From: Gamarada debralockiae
Taxonomy: Eukaryota > Ascomycota > Leotiomycetes > Helotiales > Hyphodiscaceae
Direction of reading: 5' to 3'
Length of the DNA: 64,000 nt
Assembly: GCA_002803225.1 (NCBI GenBank)
Contig: NXFV01001656.1
Coordinates: 1 to 64,000, forward strand
The translations under genes and the position numbers were made by a program. The notes under the pieces are model-generated. The model saw nothing but the letters and a program-made list of their open reading frames with translations, did no database searches and had not been told where the DNA came from. Position 1 is the first letter of the stretch; every line of letters starts with the position of its first letter. Positions 23,661 to 36,904 of this stretch are shown here, one piece after another.

Positions 23661-25903
23661 CTACTTCATCAACAGCACGTTCGACGAGAGAATGCTCTTA
23701 GCCCGGATAGTTGTACCTTGGTCATTTCGCATGGTGATGACAGGAGTGATGACCAACTTAAGGCGAGCCTGCTGAATCTGAAGCTGCATGGGGTCGATCT
23801 TGGTCTGGTCCTTCGCCTTCATGGTTGCAGCGGTGAACTTTGAGGAGGTTTCTGGGAAGTAAATCTGGAATGTAAGGCGTGCGGTATGCATCTTACAGGA
23901 CAACTCCCAGGAGTGGACAGCAATTGCACCGAGATCTGTGCCGGCCTGAGCACGCGCAGCATCAGCATTGAGCATTGGACCAAGCATATCGCGGAGGGCT
24001 TTGGTGTGAACACCCAGTTGCTTTGCTCTGAAGCTGTGATAGTCCTTTGCAGCAACAACTGACTGAACAGCTCTGGATCCTTGGTCGATATACTGTTGAC
24101 GAGCCTCGTTATTCAATCCTAAATAAAGTTAGTTTGAGGTATTACTTCAGAATTCGGGATACATACCTCTTTCCTGCAGCTTCAACAAGACCATGTCGAT
24201 GATCTTTTCGACGCTCTTACTATATGGCTTGAAGGCCTTAATAGCCATGATATCCTTGACGCAGTACTGTGTGGCCATTCTCATCACAAACCAGAATCTC
24301 GTATTTGGGTCGTTGAGAAGAGCGACAACATGAGTGTGGGAGTCCTGTCGATTACCTGGATACGTGCAATTCATCATGTAGTCCCAGAGAATATCATTTC
24401 CGCTAGCGATCGCACGATCATTCGTCTGGTTGGGAACGCTTGAGTACTTCCTCACCCAATCTTCTGCCAAGTCATAGAGTTTGGAGATGGCGGCTTTATA
24501 TTCGAGCGCAAGCTCCTCATCGCTTTGGTGCAAAACTACAGCGTTGGATGGAGGAGGAGTGCGTGGTTCGGTAACGAAGTGTTGAGTGCTACCAAAAACG
24601 GAGAATCCCAGAGGGGCTGGCATTTGGGAGGCCGGCAAAGGTACTCCTGTAGGTAGCTTGCCCTTTCTCGGTTCAGTTGGCGCATCCGGTCGATTTCGAG
24701 GACCACCGCCGAGTGAAGAACCAACATTGTACCCCAAGTTATATTCACCAGCATTGTACCCACCCGAGTTAAATGTGCCTGCATTATACCCCCCTGCTTT
24801 GTTGAATTGTATCTTTGGGGGGGCCATGTTGGTGGGATAGAAGGTCTTTTGCGGTTGACTCATTACCGAGGGAGAGGTCATGCTGCTCAATGCACCTCCG
24901 CCATAACTAGGAGTATGATTGGCTGATGGAGATTGGAAAGGATCTCGAAGAGCGGTCATGGCATCACGGCGAGCACTTGATCCTGGGTTGGCATCCATCC
25001 ACAACGCTCGCTTTCCCTCGAGCTGCTCTTTCTGGAAGGCTATTTGCTCAACCAGACTCTCCTGGACTCGCTTCCATCGGGATTCAACTTCGTCAAATTT
25101 CTCTGAGCTCTTCTTGTGCTTCAGTTCGAGGTCCTTACGTTCTTCTCTTGCGGTTTGGAGCTGGCGTCGTAGTTCGTCACGTTCATTCTTGACCCTGTCG
25201 AATTCTTTCTGAAGGCTTCGTTGTTGATCGTTGAACTGCTGCGAAATCTTACGAAGGTCTTGAGTCAACGTTGCTTGGACGTGTTTGGGGATATCGGGGC
25301 TCTTGGAGATCATCTGCTGAACCTCCGTGAGTTTCTCTTGGAACTTCGCTGACAGTTCGCTGACGGTCATACGCTATAACAACTGTCAGTACTCATAAGT
25401 ACTTCGTCGCTCGGTGAGGAACTTACACGAGAGCTCTCTTGATGTGAACCGCCTTGTCTTGGTGGAAATTGGAAGATACCCGGATCCGCAGCGGCACTGT
25501 TGAATCCCATGTCCTTGGTAGAATTGGACTGGTATATGCTTGAGCCGGTGTCCCGACCATGATGTCCAACTTTGACACCTTGGTCTCGACTAGATGCAAC
25601 AGATCGTGTGCTCGAACTCAGGTTATGTTGAAGGTAAACTCCTCCTCCTTGGTTCTGGAGCATTGAACCAGTACGGCTACTCGGCATGATGTTTCGGTTT
25701 GGATTTCCTTGGCTAATACTGGTTCGTCTCATGTCGCTGTTCATATTCTCGATCTGGGCCTGTAGATCTCTCTGTGGCTGTGGGGACAGCATGGAAGGTC
25801 CGGATTGGACAGCTGTGGCGGAACTGCCGCGAGTACGACCAAGACCATCGAGAGGCTTGATCAAACCCGAAGGCTGACGATCGGACGATGGGCACTTCGA
25901 CAT
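23661..25903 (-). CDS. Conserved-looking coiled-coil protein of unknown function
   Basis: Exons 25903-25427, 25373-24167 and 24118-23661 give 713 residues. The start is the first ATG of the transcript (MSKCPSSDRQ). Upstream frame to 25954 is open but has no ATG. The first 160 residues are Ser/Gln/Arg-rich and look disordered. A long Lys/Glu/Arg-rich helix, probably a coiled coil, covers about 160-270 (DLRKISQQFNDQQRSLQKEF). A Gly/Tyr/Asn-rich stretch with repeated GGYNAG follows at about 330-390. The C-terminal 300 residues are compositionally normal and probably folded. I do not recognise the family. A structural or RNA/vesicle-associated role is possible but unsupported. Confidence 0.8.
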
Positions 25904-28900
25904 GCTGACGTTGTTGGGGTGAGATTCGATGAACTTGTTGACAAAGGTGTCCAAAAAGCAGACGTGCTTGAGGGCTATGAGGTGTCAGAATGCCGTATAA
26001 AATATCCAGGACAAAACGTCACCAAAAATGAAGGCAAGAGCAGCAGTGTTAAGGAGGTTGATGCGATTTGGGTATGCTGAGGAGATAGTATGATGTTGAA
26101 GTGGGAAGGATGGGGAAGAGGGGAGGCGAGGAGTTTTCAGCCTCGTTTGATATTTCCATTCACTTCTGGTGCACTCAAGCGCGTAGCTAGCGGGGCGAGG
26201 AGAAAGCGAATGTTTGCAGAAAATACGGTGAATTAAAACTTACTGAAAGAGCGTCTTTTCAGCTTCTGACAGTCTGTGCTGGATGCTTGTGTCGGGGTCA
26301 ACTAGTAAACTTCAAAGACCTGCTAGTGCTGTCTGAAATTAATCAAAACCTCCAGATGAGAATATTTGTTTATGATATTTATTTGCTTGACAGATGTGGT
26401 GGGAGTTGATGGGAATGTTAAAGGGGAAGTCTATATTCGGAAACGAGACGGCAGCCAATTGCCGAACAGCATGGACTGCCATGCTAACAGAGACAGTGAA
26501 TATCCATGCACCCTCTTTGTGCCGTTCTATCACAGAGATCTCTCAAACGAGAGGGTTGCACAAAGGGTCAAGATTGCTTACCCACTAAACCTGTTGATTA
26601 CGTTTGCATCCTCCTTCGGCTTGGATGGATACTTGTAATGGCCGTCTTGCGACTTTGACATGGACTGACACAGCCTGGGAGCAGCGTCTGGCAGGTACCG
26701 CTCCTTCGGTAGATCTGGAAGCTACATCAATCAGTCAGCCATATGCTTGAGAAGTTTGGGTGGTTTTCAATAAAGGAATTGCAAGAATTCATAACGTTTG
26801 CTTGAATGGGGGACCAATATGCGTTTGCACTGACCACTGCTCTAGTTCTCACTCAGGTGAGACTCAGCGAATAAGCTCTGGCAGGGCGACAGAAATGTGT
26901 CACTGTTGATGTTTAGCCCAAGTAGACAAGCTCACATGAAGCAGCCGAATCCTGATGGCATCTGATCAATCATTTGATGCCATGATTCAAAGTCTCGTAA
27001 AAACTTCCGTAACAGCTCCTATAATATTGCCTTGACAATGCTTGTAGGCCGCTGTTTGAGGTGATGGAAGAGTATAACACGTACCCTGACAGAAAACTTC
27101 ACACGAGAGGAGTATCTAAGCATCTCGTTAGCTGCAATGGTGGTGAAGAGGAACGTTTTCCAAGGAGGAACAAGAATGGACGTGTCTAGGATAGAGAGAG
27201 TGTAATAACATACCTATGAATAGTCCCCAGGCTATCGTTGACGAGCTCCTGCGTGTCTAGACTTATCAATACTTAGAAGTGTATATGAGATTCGAGGTGA
27301 AACGTTAGTCAACACATAGGATCTATCCCGGGGATAGACAGCTACTCCCGTAGGAATAAAGGAGCTTGTGAGAAATCAATAAGCATCTATGACACGTACC
27401 TCTTGATTGAAAATCTCTCTGTATGGTGATGTTGGGTTCGTGAATTCTGGTGGTGTTAATGTGTTGGAGAGGAAAAGGGTTTGCAAGAAACTAGGGAGGT
27501 AAAGTTGAAAACTGACTCCAGTGAGCAAAACGTTAGGCAACGCCTCTCTACTGGAGCAAAAACAAGTCGACATCATCAGCCATGCGGCAAAAATCTAGAG
27601 ATAGTTAGTAGAAATAATTTCCAATCCTATATTTAATCACGAGAACCCTATGACCGTGACACTGCCATGATATCGTGCATGATTACCCCTCCGTATACTA
27701 CCTTCTATCCATCCTAATGCTCCAGAATGGCTCAATGACAACAAAAACCTCCCCTAATGCTTAAAAGGCCTGTGGGTAGGCTTGAAAATGTTTAGAATAC
27801 CTTCATACCTCTAACTTCCATTCATGAGCACAGGATTATTTCGACACTTCACGACAACACACGACTCCGCTTTTAGAAACACCATTCACTTCACGAACTC
27901 ATACAAGGCGTCCCGAAGATCAATCACCATCAATAGAGAGCCCAGGTTCCTACTTTCTGGCCCATAACAGAAAATCATTCTAGAGGAAGCCGTGGAGCAA
28001 GGATAAGCAATGGCTGTCTGTAAAAAGAAAGGTATGTACCAGAGCCATTGCTTGTCTTTCTCTGTGAGCCAGGAGTCTGGTGTGTCCTCTGATTTGTGAT
28101 CAGTGCTATGGTGTAGCCGGCAACCGCATGAAACACTTGACGAGAGTTCTTCGATCTGCAGCTCAATAAGAATCTCCAAAGTGGACACTCGAATTACATA
28201 CCTCAGAAAACCCCTTCTAAGAAAATCCAGGGGCAGCAAAGAGAAAGAAACCCATATGTCATGTATGGCCACACCCAAGATTAAACAAACACTTGCTGCT
28301 CTCTTCCAGAACCAGCAGAGAAATCAAAGCATTTCAAAGCCCATCCGAGAGCTACATACCTCAAGATTGATTCTTCTGCATGATACTTCTTAGTTATGAT
28401 CCGTTGACAAAGTGGACGAGGACTCAACTGTCGGGCCCTCCGCACCTCTGCTTTTTTTTTACACTGCCCAACATTCACTGTTTCAGATCTTTCGTTGCCT
28501 TCTAAGTCCGCCAACGTAGAGATGGCCTTGCAGAAGCAGAATCAGAAAATCAGAGTGAATGAAGGACTGTCTCTGTGGAAGTTCTTGTTCCAACAATTGA
28601 GAAATGGCTCGCGTTCTGTCCTCAAGGAAGGAAGACGCGCCATGGCTGCTGCTGAGTGATGTTGGACACAGGTCAGTCAGAAGCAAGTGCTTCTAGCGAT
28701 GCCAGACTGTAGCTTCTAAGTCACTTCTTTCTACACTCAAGTACCCCAGATGGTGCAATGCTGGGCGTGAATTATGCCATGGCCCCTCTCCTTTCCTTCA
28801 GCATAGCAGTGCTTCCTAGATGTCTTCTCTGTCGAAGCTGCTCTATTGCCGGAGAACAGCAGGACATTCCTTCACAACCTCAGCAGCCGAAGGACACCAA

Positions 28901-29866
28901 AAGATCATCCATAGCTCCTGCTTCGGAATCTCTGAGGCATCACGATTGCAGACAAGCCCTTGAAATCGTAGCGAGGAGAGACATCGGAGAGATCCGGATC
29001 AAAACGTTGAGGTGCCAAACCAGACCTTCAGAGCAGGTGCTACCCAGGAAGCCTTGTAACAATGCAATGCTAGGAAACCCTTTCAACAGCTCATTTACAT
29101 TTGCTTTAAAGGAGATTTCGCGAAATTAAATGAATCTGCAAGTCGCGAGTTCTTGCAGTTGGGGTGGAGGTCTTGGGCACGGCAAGCACATCTAGTGGCT
29201 GCAGCCAAAAGCATCGTCACATTACGGGAGATAGATATCCGTTTACAAATTATATTACGAATTATTATAGCATAATTCATTCAGTGTACAAGTCAGGGAC
29301 AATTACATCTTGCAACCGCACCCAAAGCACATCACATTCAAGGAGATAGATAGATTCAAGGTAAGGTACGACTTCATATTTCTCTAAGGTATCAAAGAGC
29401 AAAGCCCACCACTACTACCATGACTCTCCAGTGCGCGGGGAGGAAAACTACGCAAATGAAACTGGAATCTGTGTACAGTAAACTACCCTATGTGCAATCA
29501 GCGGGGTCAAAGAATCGCACGCTTGGAAACCATCGACAGACAGGCAGACGAGATCGCTTGATGATTGAGCTTCTGCTGGTGAAAGAAATCAGCGAGGTTC
29601 TCAAAGACGTTTGCTTGCTTGCTGGGTTCCGTATCCGGAATTCGTGTTGCTGAAAGCCGCTGTGACTAAGATGCCGAAAAGGAATTGCTTCGTGAACGCT
29701 GGAATCGGGAACTGGGTCGAAAAAGGACGCCGCATAAAAAAAGCGAAGATTTCTGGAAGAAATAATCTTGGAGAATGTCAGAGCCGATTCTTCAACACAA
29801 GGAATGACTTCCAGCTTACCAGAAATGACCCTATAGTCCGACAGGGGAAGGAGGCCAATTAGCATC
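25904..29866. other. 4-kb region without a clear gene
   Basis: The largest gene-poor stretch. No frame longer than about 130 codons looks real. On the minus strand, consensus splice donors occur at 28359-28354, 28201-28196, 27399-27394, 27213-27208 and 27084-27079, hinting at a spliced transcript (see the candidate at 26937-27576). A perfect 8-base inverted repeat, ATGGCATC (26955-26962) and GATGCCAT (26976-26983), lies here. No tRNA or intact transposon is seen. Confidence 0.4.
26937..27576 (-). other. Candidate spliced transcript with a short ORF
   Basis: On the minus strand, four small blocks can be joined at good splice sites: from an ATG at 27576 to GAG|GTACGT at 27400; a block after CTAAC...CGCAG to TAG|GTATGT at about 27214; a block after CTAAC...CTTAG to AGG|GTACGT at about 27085; and a block after TATAG that ends in TGA near 26937. 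The joined frame stays open for about 110 codons. The pieces are short and resemble no family I know, so this may equally be a spliced non-coding RNA or chance. Confidence 0.25.
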
Positions 29867-31774
29867 TTAAATAGCCTTGGTGCGTGAGAACAAACTGCTG
29901 TAGACTGCATCCACAACAGGCGTAGCGCTGATCATCCGTCCGCCGAAGTATCTTCCATTGAGGCCCTTGATGGCATTCTCTCCTCCTTGAACTCGATCGA
30001 ATTTCAGGTAGATGTCGCCCTGAGAGTTGGGATCTAGAGCAATGTGAACAACATGGCCATATTTCTCTTCTGCCTCAGCTCGAACATCATCCTCGAGCTC
30101 CTTTTCCCAGTTGTCACCTTCTTCCCTGCATGAATGTCAGCTCTGATCTTTGGAAGTGGGGTGTGGGGACTTACTCCGCAGGATCGAACATGTTCTTGAG
30201 CACAACGCATCTGCTAGCCATGTTGACATTGACCGGTAAGGGCTTGGTCTCAGTCTTAGGCTTCAGAATCTCGCGTCTTTCATCGCGGCCATTGGTGGCT
30301 GGTGCAGGATCATCTGTTCTGGCAAGCTTCCGCATCAATGCATCTCGACTATAGTTGTTGAAGTTTACACCACCAACATCCGTGTCATCCAAAGCACTGG
30401 CGCCACCCGCACCTTTATCATTATCGCGACCTCCAGCACGGTCGAAATTGCTACCAGCACTGGCTTGAGGACCACGTCCACCAGCTCCGGAGAATGCAGA
30501 ACCCTGGAATTGTTGTTGGTGGCTCTGTCCTTGGAATCTCTGCAGAAGACTGGCGGTAGACTCGGGAGTAAACTTATCGTTACCAAGACCAACACGAATT
30601 GGTCGACCTGCCAGATCAAATCCATTCATCTTCTCCAAAGCCTCACGAGCCTGGTTTGGATCGCGGAATCTAGTCAGGGTTAGCATCGTGACCAAACAGT
30701 TCGAGTGAGGGACAACTTACTGGACAAACCCATAACCTCGGCTGCGACCTTGCTCTTCCTTTTGCAACTGAACGAATTCCAGTTCGCCAAAAGGTTCAAA
30801 AACATTCTGTAAATCGCTTTCAGTGATGCTGAAATGGATGTTACCCACATAAAGTCGATGGAATGGGATCTGATTCGGATTGTTACCAGCGGCTTCTGGG
30901 TTGCGAACTTGGCGATTCTTCTCGGCCTCGGTGAGTTGGGCAATAATTGGGATTCCTAGGAGTTTCTGTCCAGTGAGTTGAATAGCAGCAGGGACCGATT
31001 CTTCGTTCTTGAACTCAACGTAACCAACACTGTGATTTGTCAGTAAGGATCATTTAACTTGTAGGATGGATATGCTTACCCTTTGGATCTGCCGCTAACT
31101 CGATCCTTCACGATCTGAGCCTCCTTCACAGGCCCAACCTTCTCGAAAAAAGCTATGAGTTCTTTAGTCCTGAGACGAGCAGCCAGCTGTTGAACAAATA
31201 CAGTTCGGCGATCTCGCTCATCTTCGGTCAAGGGGGGTGTGCCCTCTCGTTTGGGGCTTCTGCTCTTGCGACGGTCATTTCTACTTCGGCGGTCTTCTCT
31301 TGGAGGGGCATCTGCATCATCACGATCCCGACGCTCTCGTGGACGGTAGAAATTTCTGTTTGGGCTCCTAGACCGTGAGCGCATGCGACCACCCCCTCTG
31401 TAATAGTCTCCATCTCTGCGGCCGGCCTCGTCAGGACTGTCTCTATGGCGACGTGAGTGTCGGCGGTCATCATCTCGACTTCTGCTTCTGCGCCTACTCT
31501 TTGCACTTCCATGTGCACTGCCATGATCACTCGTGGGAGTTCCATCCTTCTCTCCGTTGGCCTCTCTCTTGATCTTGTCTCGGCTGCGGTCCCTCCGCTT
31601 TCGATCTCTGTCACGGTCTCTGCTGCCATCACGAGTTCGTTCTCTATCTCGACGGTCGTTGCGCTCGGATTTATGACGGTCATCTGCGTCTTTTGGTTTG
31701 GCAGAGCCATTTGTTTCGACGGGGGTAGCGTTTGCAGTCGAGTCTAAAAGGGCTTCGACATCTAGAGCGGACAT
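29867..31774 (-). CDS. rsd1: RBM39/Rsd1-type RNA-splicing factor
   Basis: Exons 31774-31080, 31029-30721, 30669-30175 and 30125-29867 give 585 residues. The order of domains is that of the CC1-like/RBM39 family: an Arg/Ser/Asp-rich RS-like N-terminus (about 30-185), RRM1 at about 190-265 ([23 protein letters not shown]), RRM2 at about 283-360 ([24 protein letters not shown]), a Gly/Ser-rich linker, and a C-terminal UHM-type RRM3 at about 480-570 ([17 protein letters not shown]). These proteins bind U2AF-like partners in the nucleus and help 3' splice-site choice. The ATG at 31774 ([11 protein letters not shown]) is the first in frame. All three introns interrupt RRM or linker codons with perfect continuity. 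Confidence 0.93.
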
Positions 31775-32265
31775 GTTGGCAGTGGCCAAGGTTGCCTGAT
31801 ACGGTTATCAAAGTTTCGGACTATCAAAGGTAAGTGTGGAATTTGATGGGAGAGATCACGATTCCTCAGTATCAATGAACGTGGGATGGAGTATCGATGA
31901 TGAGTATAAAATGACTCGAGAGTGGAGAGAAAAGCTCGCACATTTTAGGTTGGAAAATTCCCCAGCTGCTAAATTAGGCAAGACCTCAAACGATCACGTG
32001 GTGACAAAAATAATGAGATTCACTTTTTTGCATTCTCGTTCAATTCGCCAAGTGTGTCCTGATGTTTGCGAATCGAACTTCATTAGGTATTAATAGGCAG
32101 TAAGGGGAGCATCTATCAATGCGTGTTCTGCTCATGTTCCTCAGACACAAAAACCACCAACGCCAAGAGTGCCTTGCGCATAACTCTACATCCATCACTT
32201 CGTTTCCAATTCCATGCCTTCCCCAGCTACACCATATCCATAATATTTACAAAAGTAGTAGTCGT
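31775..32265. promoter_or_regulatory. Promoter of the RBM39-like gene and 3' side of SCS7
   Basis: About 490 bases between the start of the splicing factor and the stop of SCS7, both on the minus strand. It contains CACGTG at 31995-32000. No gene is seen. Confidence 0.45.
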
Positions 32266-33503
32266 TTATGCAGTCTTCAAGGGGGCCTTCACCGGGGGAG
32301 GAGTAAGTTGAGTGCCAAAAATGACGTCCCAGAAACGACTAGTGACTCCGAAACCGTTCTCATAATCCATGAAGTGGTGCTGGAGGTGGTACTTCTTGAG
32401 TTCCCTCCAGTAGGCGGGCAAGGTCTTGTGGTGGAGGAAGTAATGGGTCAAATCGTAGCAGATGTAACCGAAGATACCACCACAAAAGACAGCAGTTGCA
32501 ACGGACCAGTTCCAGTAGAAGACGGTGTGTGCCAGCTTCCAGAAAGGAGTGGCAAGCGCGAGAAAGAGCGTTGGTGGCATGACCAATCTCAATTTGTCCA
32601 TCGGCAGGTAGTGATGGATTCCGTGAAGCAAGAAATGTAACGTAAGTGCCACTCGGTTGTTGGGGAGGAACCTTGATTTAGTATTAGCAGCTGGCTCCGA
32701 ACTCGAGTGAGGCGGAGATGTACTTACGAGTCGAGGTGAAACAAGAATCTGTGTAGGATGTATTCCACCAACGTCCACAGAAAAAGCCCCAAAAACCAAT
32801 AACCGGCTTCTACAACCCTGCCTCCACAGCCTTCTCCAGCTATGTATGTGCCATATGCCACAGGTGGTAGCCAGATTATTGGAATCACCCACCATGGGGT
32901 TTTCGTAAGGGGTTCGAGGAAGTTACCGAACAGCGGTGCGGATTCTCCTCCTTTGTAGTGACGAGGTCGATGGACTTGTTCAAGGTAGAAGTCCTTGCTG
33001 AAGCCTCCATACCAAACTTGTAATATCAATGGTCGGTTCAAATCGAGGAATTTGTGCTTCTTATAATCGGAGACAACATCCGTCTCCTTCGAGAGATCTT
33101 CCGCTGATGACATACCCGTGGCTGAGTAGACACCCTCTGCAGCGCCATTCTCCTTTAACTCCTCCATTCCGTCCTGTGTGGGTGGCAGAGGAACGATCTC
33201 ATCTGGATGTGTGCTCTTGACGGTAGTGTCTATAACCTTCTCGGTGGTGACAAATCCAATGAAGGACTCTTCAAGCACTTCGTATGCTGCTTCAGAGTGG
33301 AAATGGGAAGCTTCGTCCTTCAAAATCTCAGAGACATCTTTTCCTCCATACTCCAAGACCAGGTCTCCACCTCCTGGATGACTTTCAATGAAATCCGTAA
33401 CATCAAAGACTCGAGTTCCTATTGTAACATAGCAGCTCTTGGAGGTGCTGTGAGCCGCTACCTCCGACTGCAGAAGAGTCGGGAGTGTGCGAGAAGGAGA
33501 CAT
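32266..33503 (-). CDS. SCS7: Sphingolipid fatty-acid alpha-hydroxylase Scs7
   Basis: Exons 33503-32728 and 32671-32266 give 393 residues, close to yeast Scs7. Residues about 10-90 are a cytochrome b5 domain with the heme-binding HPGG in FIESHPGGGDLVLEYGG and a second heme-ligand His in HFHSEAA. The C-terminal part is a membrane-bound di-iron hydroxylase with the family's histidine clusters: EYILHRFLFHLD, LHGIHHYLP, DLTHYFLHH and YHLQHHF. Several hydrophobic segments place it in the ER membrane. It hydroxylates carbon 2 of the very-long fatty acyl chain of ceramide. The ATG at 33503 (MSPSRTLPTLL) is the first in frame. It is divergent from het-c. Confidence 0.94.
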
Positions 33504-34045
33504 GATAACGGTATCCAATGGATCTTCGTGTGATAGGATGAGGAGTGGCGTAACGGGGAGTGAGGTTTGTAGAAGGGTAGCGGAGAATCGTCGGGTCAGA
33601 ATGTTTCGAACGTGGACAGTTGCGAGGTTTTAAAGTATTTGTAGGAGATGCCAATTTTTATTGGTCTCCGAACACCGATGACCGTGTGATTTCTCCTCAG
33701 GAGATTTTTTTCGAGTGCTTTCAATTTCCCTTGTAGCGCTATCGCTAAAAACGCTCTATCCGCAGAAGCCGGGTTGGGTATTGTAGCCTCAGGTTTAAGA
33801 GTTTTTTAAGGCATCCAAAATGTGGCAAGACAGGGGCTTCTGTTGACCAGCTTCTTGATTGCGGCTGAGCATTCAATTGACGAAAGCTGAGTGCTGATTG
33901 CCGAATATCAAAATCAAGACTGCTTGTGGTTATTTCTCCATCACTCTTCTGATAAAGACCTCTTTCGCACAGTTTGATGTAGTAAGTCATCTTCACAGAG
34001 CTAACTTTCAGGCTCCCCGCGTTTACCCAAATTACCCCTCTCAAG
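33504..34045. promoter_or_regulatory. Divergent promoter between SCS7 and het-c
   Basis: A 542-base gap between two opposite start codons, so it must hold both promoters. No single strong motif stands out. Confidence 0.5.
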
Positions 34046-36687
34046 ATGGCATTTTCGACCCCCAACTTCGGTTCCATGCTTCTGGTGGCATGCGTTCTGC
34101 TCATGTTACTACCTTCTCCTGCTGCTGCTTTTGGCGCTGGAAACATTCCTTCTATCGCCCAGGTAGAGGGCATGAACTTTCGCCATGGAGGTGAGTGCCT
34201 TGAATTCTAAGTATGACGTTCCAATACTGAAGATATTTAGATATTGAGGATATGCTTAAGACCGTTGCCTTTATCAAAGGTCATAAGTGGACAACTATGA
34301 TGATCAAGAGGGTCTACTTCGGTAATTGGCTACGAGACTACTCCCAAGCTGTTGATGTGGGAAGCTTGAAGGGAGTTTCTGCTCCAACAATTCGAATTCT
34401 GGTATGAACTAACTACGCTCTCTTTTTTACAAGATCATCTAAATTAAGACTATCTAGGTCTGGGTCTTGAGCTTCCTCTCTTTCGGCTATGCCACAGAAG
34501 AGTTTGAAGTCACAGAAGAGCGACTTGGCGTCTATCGACCTGAAGAGCACATTGATAACCCAAAGGACTATGCTGATAATAATGATGCTCGACAATATGA
34601 TCCTCGTCTAAGAGGTCTGGTTCAGCCAATTGAGCTTGAGGTTGATCCAAATACTGGATTGAAGAATTATATCGCCAATGAGAGTGGAGGATGGGCTACA
34701 AGTGCTGGTTATGTTAAGTTCAGCTTCTCAAGAAGTATCCACTTCGGTCGCCTCTACACAAATGGTGCTGGTAATTCCAAAGGAAAAGAGGCAGACCTTT
34801 GTGAAGCTCTTCGATGCCTTGGTCAAGGCTTGCACTGCATGGAGGTAAGTCGGAGGCGTTTAACTATGCGACAGATACTGACGACATGGTAGGATTTCGG
34901 TGCTCATACGAACTACTGCGAGTTGGCACTCCGGGAGCTTGGTTACCGAGACGTATTCCCGCACTGCGGAGTTGCTACCGAGATCAACGTCAGAGGCCAT
35001 CATATCTACCCTCTTGTGACAGGAACATTCGGTGCAGTTGACTTCTTGCACTCCGTCCTTGGAGAAGCAACCGATCATTTCACCCAGACTGAGGTTGAAG
35101 AGATGGACCTAGCTCTCAAAAGCGCTGAGCAATCCCAGTCCGGAACTGGAGGTCAACGGGGTCTCTTTGGTAGTTCACAAGACTTCGCAGGTCTCCTCTC
35201 TCAAGTTCCCGGTATGGGTGGCGGATTGGCGGACACTGCGAGAGATCTTCAAGCTCGATCAGCTGCTCAAGAGTATGAGAATGAGACGACCAAAGCCAGC
35301 GTCAACACCAATTTCATGGCACCTCCTGGTACGTCTGGAGGACCTGCTGGTCCAGGCGTTCCTGGTATGAGCCCGAACTTTGACCCTGTGAAGACAGCGA
35401 AGCAGATTTACCCGATCTTGGAGTTCAGAGATAAGGTTGTCAAAGCAATTAATGCGACCATTGCCAAGATCCCTGGCCTAGAGGCTTTGGTGCAGAGGAT
35501 CAGCGAGACGCTCTCTTTGTTTATCCTGTCGTTACTTGCTCCATTTGTGCGTCCAATTATTGAGGCTGTCTCAAAATCCCTGAAGGCTGGCTCGTCCACT
35601 GTCGTCGAAGCTAGGTAAGTATTATTCTTCCCCCTTTCCAATTGCTGCGTTAATACTTGTTTAGTGCCAATCAACAATTTGAGCCCTGGAACGACCCCCA
35701 CTGCACAAACCCAACTCACTCCATGCTTTCCAAGGACCACTTTTCCAACAAATTGAACCCCGTAGCTGGACGAGTTGCAACTACAATCTTGCAATACGTA
35801 GCCCCGTAAGTACATCCTCCAACCCTACACCTTCACACTAACGAAAAATTAGACGAGTCCTCTACGCATGGCAAAACCCAGGCGTCCCCGTCGAAGAAGT
35901 AATGTCTGATATCCTGCGCGTTTTCCACCACCCAGCCCTGCGCAACGAGCAGCTCGAAATCCACCGCAACATGTTCAACACGGTCCGTACCTGGGTAGAC
36001 GAACAACCCGACCGCCATAACCTCAATTCCATCCTATCCTCCGAATCCGTGAAAAAAGGAAACAACCACCACACCCTCGGCGAGAGAGGCATCCATGATC
36101 ACGGTTCTCTCGGCGGGCATGGCAAGACTTCCGGTTCAATCTGGTCAGAGATTCAAAGCCGTGATTTAGGAGCTATGGAAGGCACGGACGGGAATCCGCA
36201 GCACGCTTACATGTCTGCTTCCCCACAACCAGGAACTCTGTCCCACCCTCCTCACTCCCCAAATTTCGGATACCAGAATGTTCAACGGCCAGGTAGCTCG
36301 AATTACGAGCGTCCGCATTCTCAAGGTGGTCAATTGAACCAGAATCCGCAAGGCTCATATCAGAGCGGACAGTACCAGCAAGATTACGGATCATCCTATG
36401 AGCAGCAACCCTATGGTATACCCCCCGGTCCGCCTGGCGGATATCAAAATGCGCCGTACCCAACTGAGCAGCTTCCCCATGGCGGCCCTCGTCCGTATCC
36501 GGGAGGCTCTGGTGCCCCAGGCTATGGAGGACCGCTGGGAGGTTGGCAGGCTCCTCCTGGTAGTTTTGCTGGTCCACCTCCGCTTGGTCCGCCAGGTCCG
36601 CCATATCCGGGACAATATCCGCCTCAGCAGCCGCCTTATGATGGATATCAGCAATACCCGCCTGGAGGTGGTTATGGTGGCTATTAG
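34046..36687 (+). CDS. het-c: HET-C heterokaryon-incompatibility-type protein
   Basis: Exons 34046-34190, 34241-34401, 34458-34844, 34893-35614, 35665-35805 and 35853-36687 give 796 residues. Residues 1-28 are a signal peptide ending at about PAAAFGAG. The conserved HET-C core follows, with HGDIEDML, WLRDYSQAVDVG, an RPEEHIDNPKDYA block, and GQGLHCMEDFGAHTNYCELAL, a stretch rich in His and Asp. A hydrophobic segment at about 500-520 (LSLFILSLLAPFVRPII) may be a membrane helix. The C-terminal 190 residues are low-complexity and rich in Gly, Pro, Tyr and Gln, like the glycine-rich tail of the Neurospora protein. In Neurospora, alleles of het-c control vegetative incompatibility. Whether this copy is polymorphic cannot be seen from one sequence. 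Confidence 0.93.
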
Positions 36688-36904
36688 GTAATTTCCTTTT
36701 CCCGGTTCGATATTTCTTTGATAGGGTTTTCTTTTACGATAGGGGATGATACCAGGAACGGCGTGGCAGGTTTGAAATTATGGACAGGGAATGGAGAACA
36801 TGAGATGTGACGCTGCAGAGCAATGAGAATACAATCGTTCATGAGCCTCGTATTTCACATCTATGTGAGTGTACTATGCATGCGAGTCTATCCAAGTTCT
36901 AGCT

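Noticed and set aside
27886..28278. 130-codon minus-strand ORF
   Set aside because: It resembles no family and splice-site context cuts across it; treated as chance or part of a non-coding transcript.
28758..29129. 123-codon plus-strand ORF
   Set aside because: No domain, no splice or start support, unremarkable composition.
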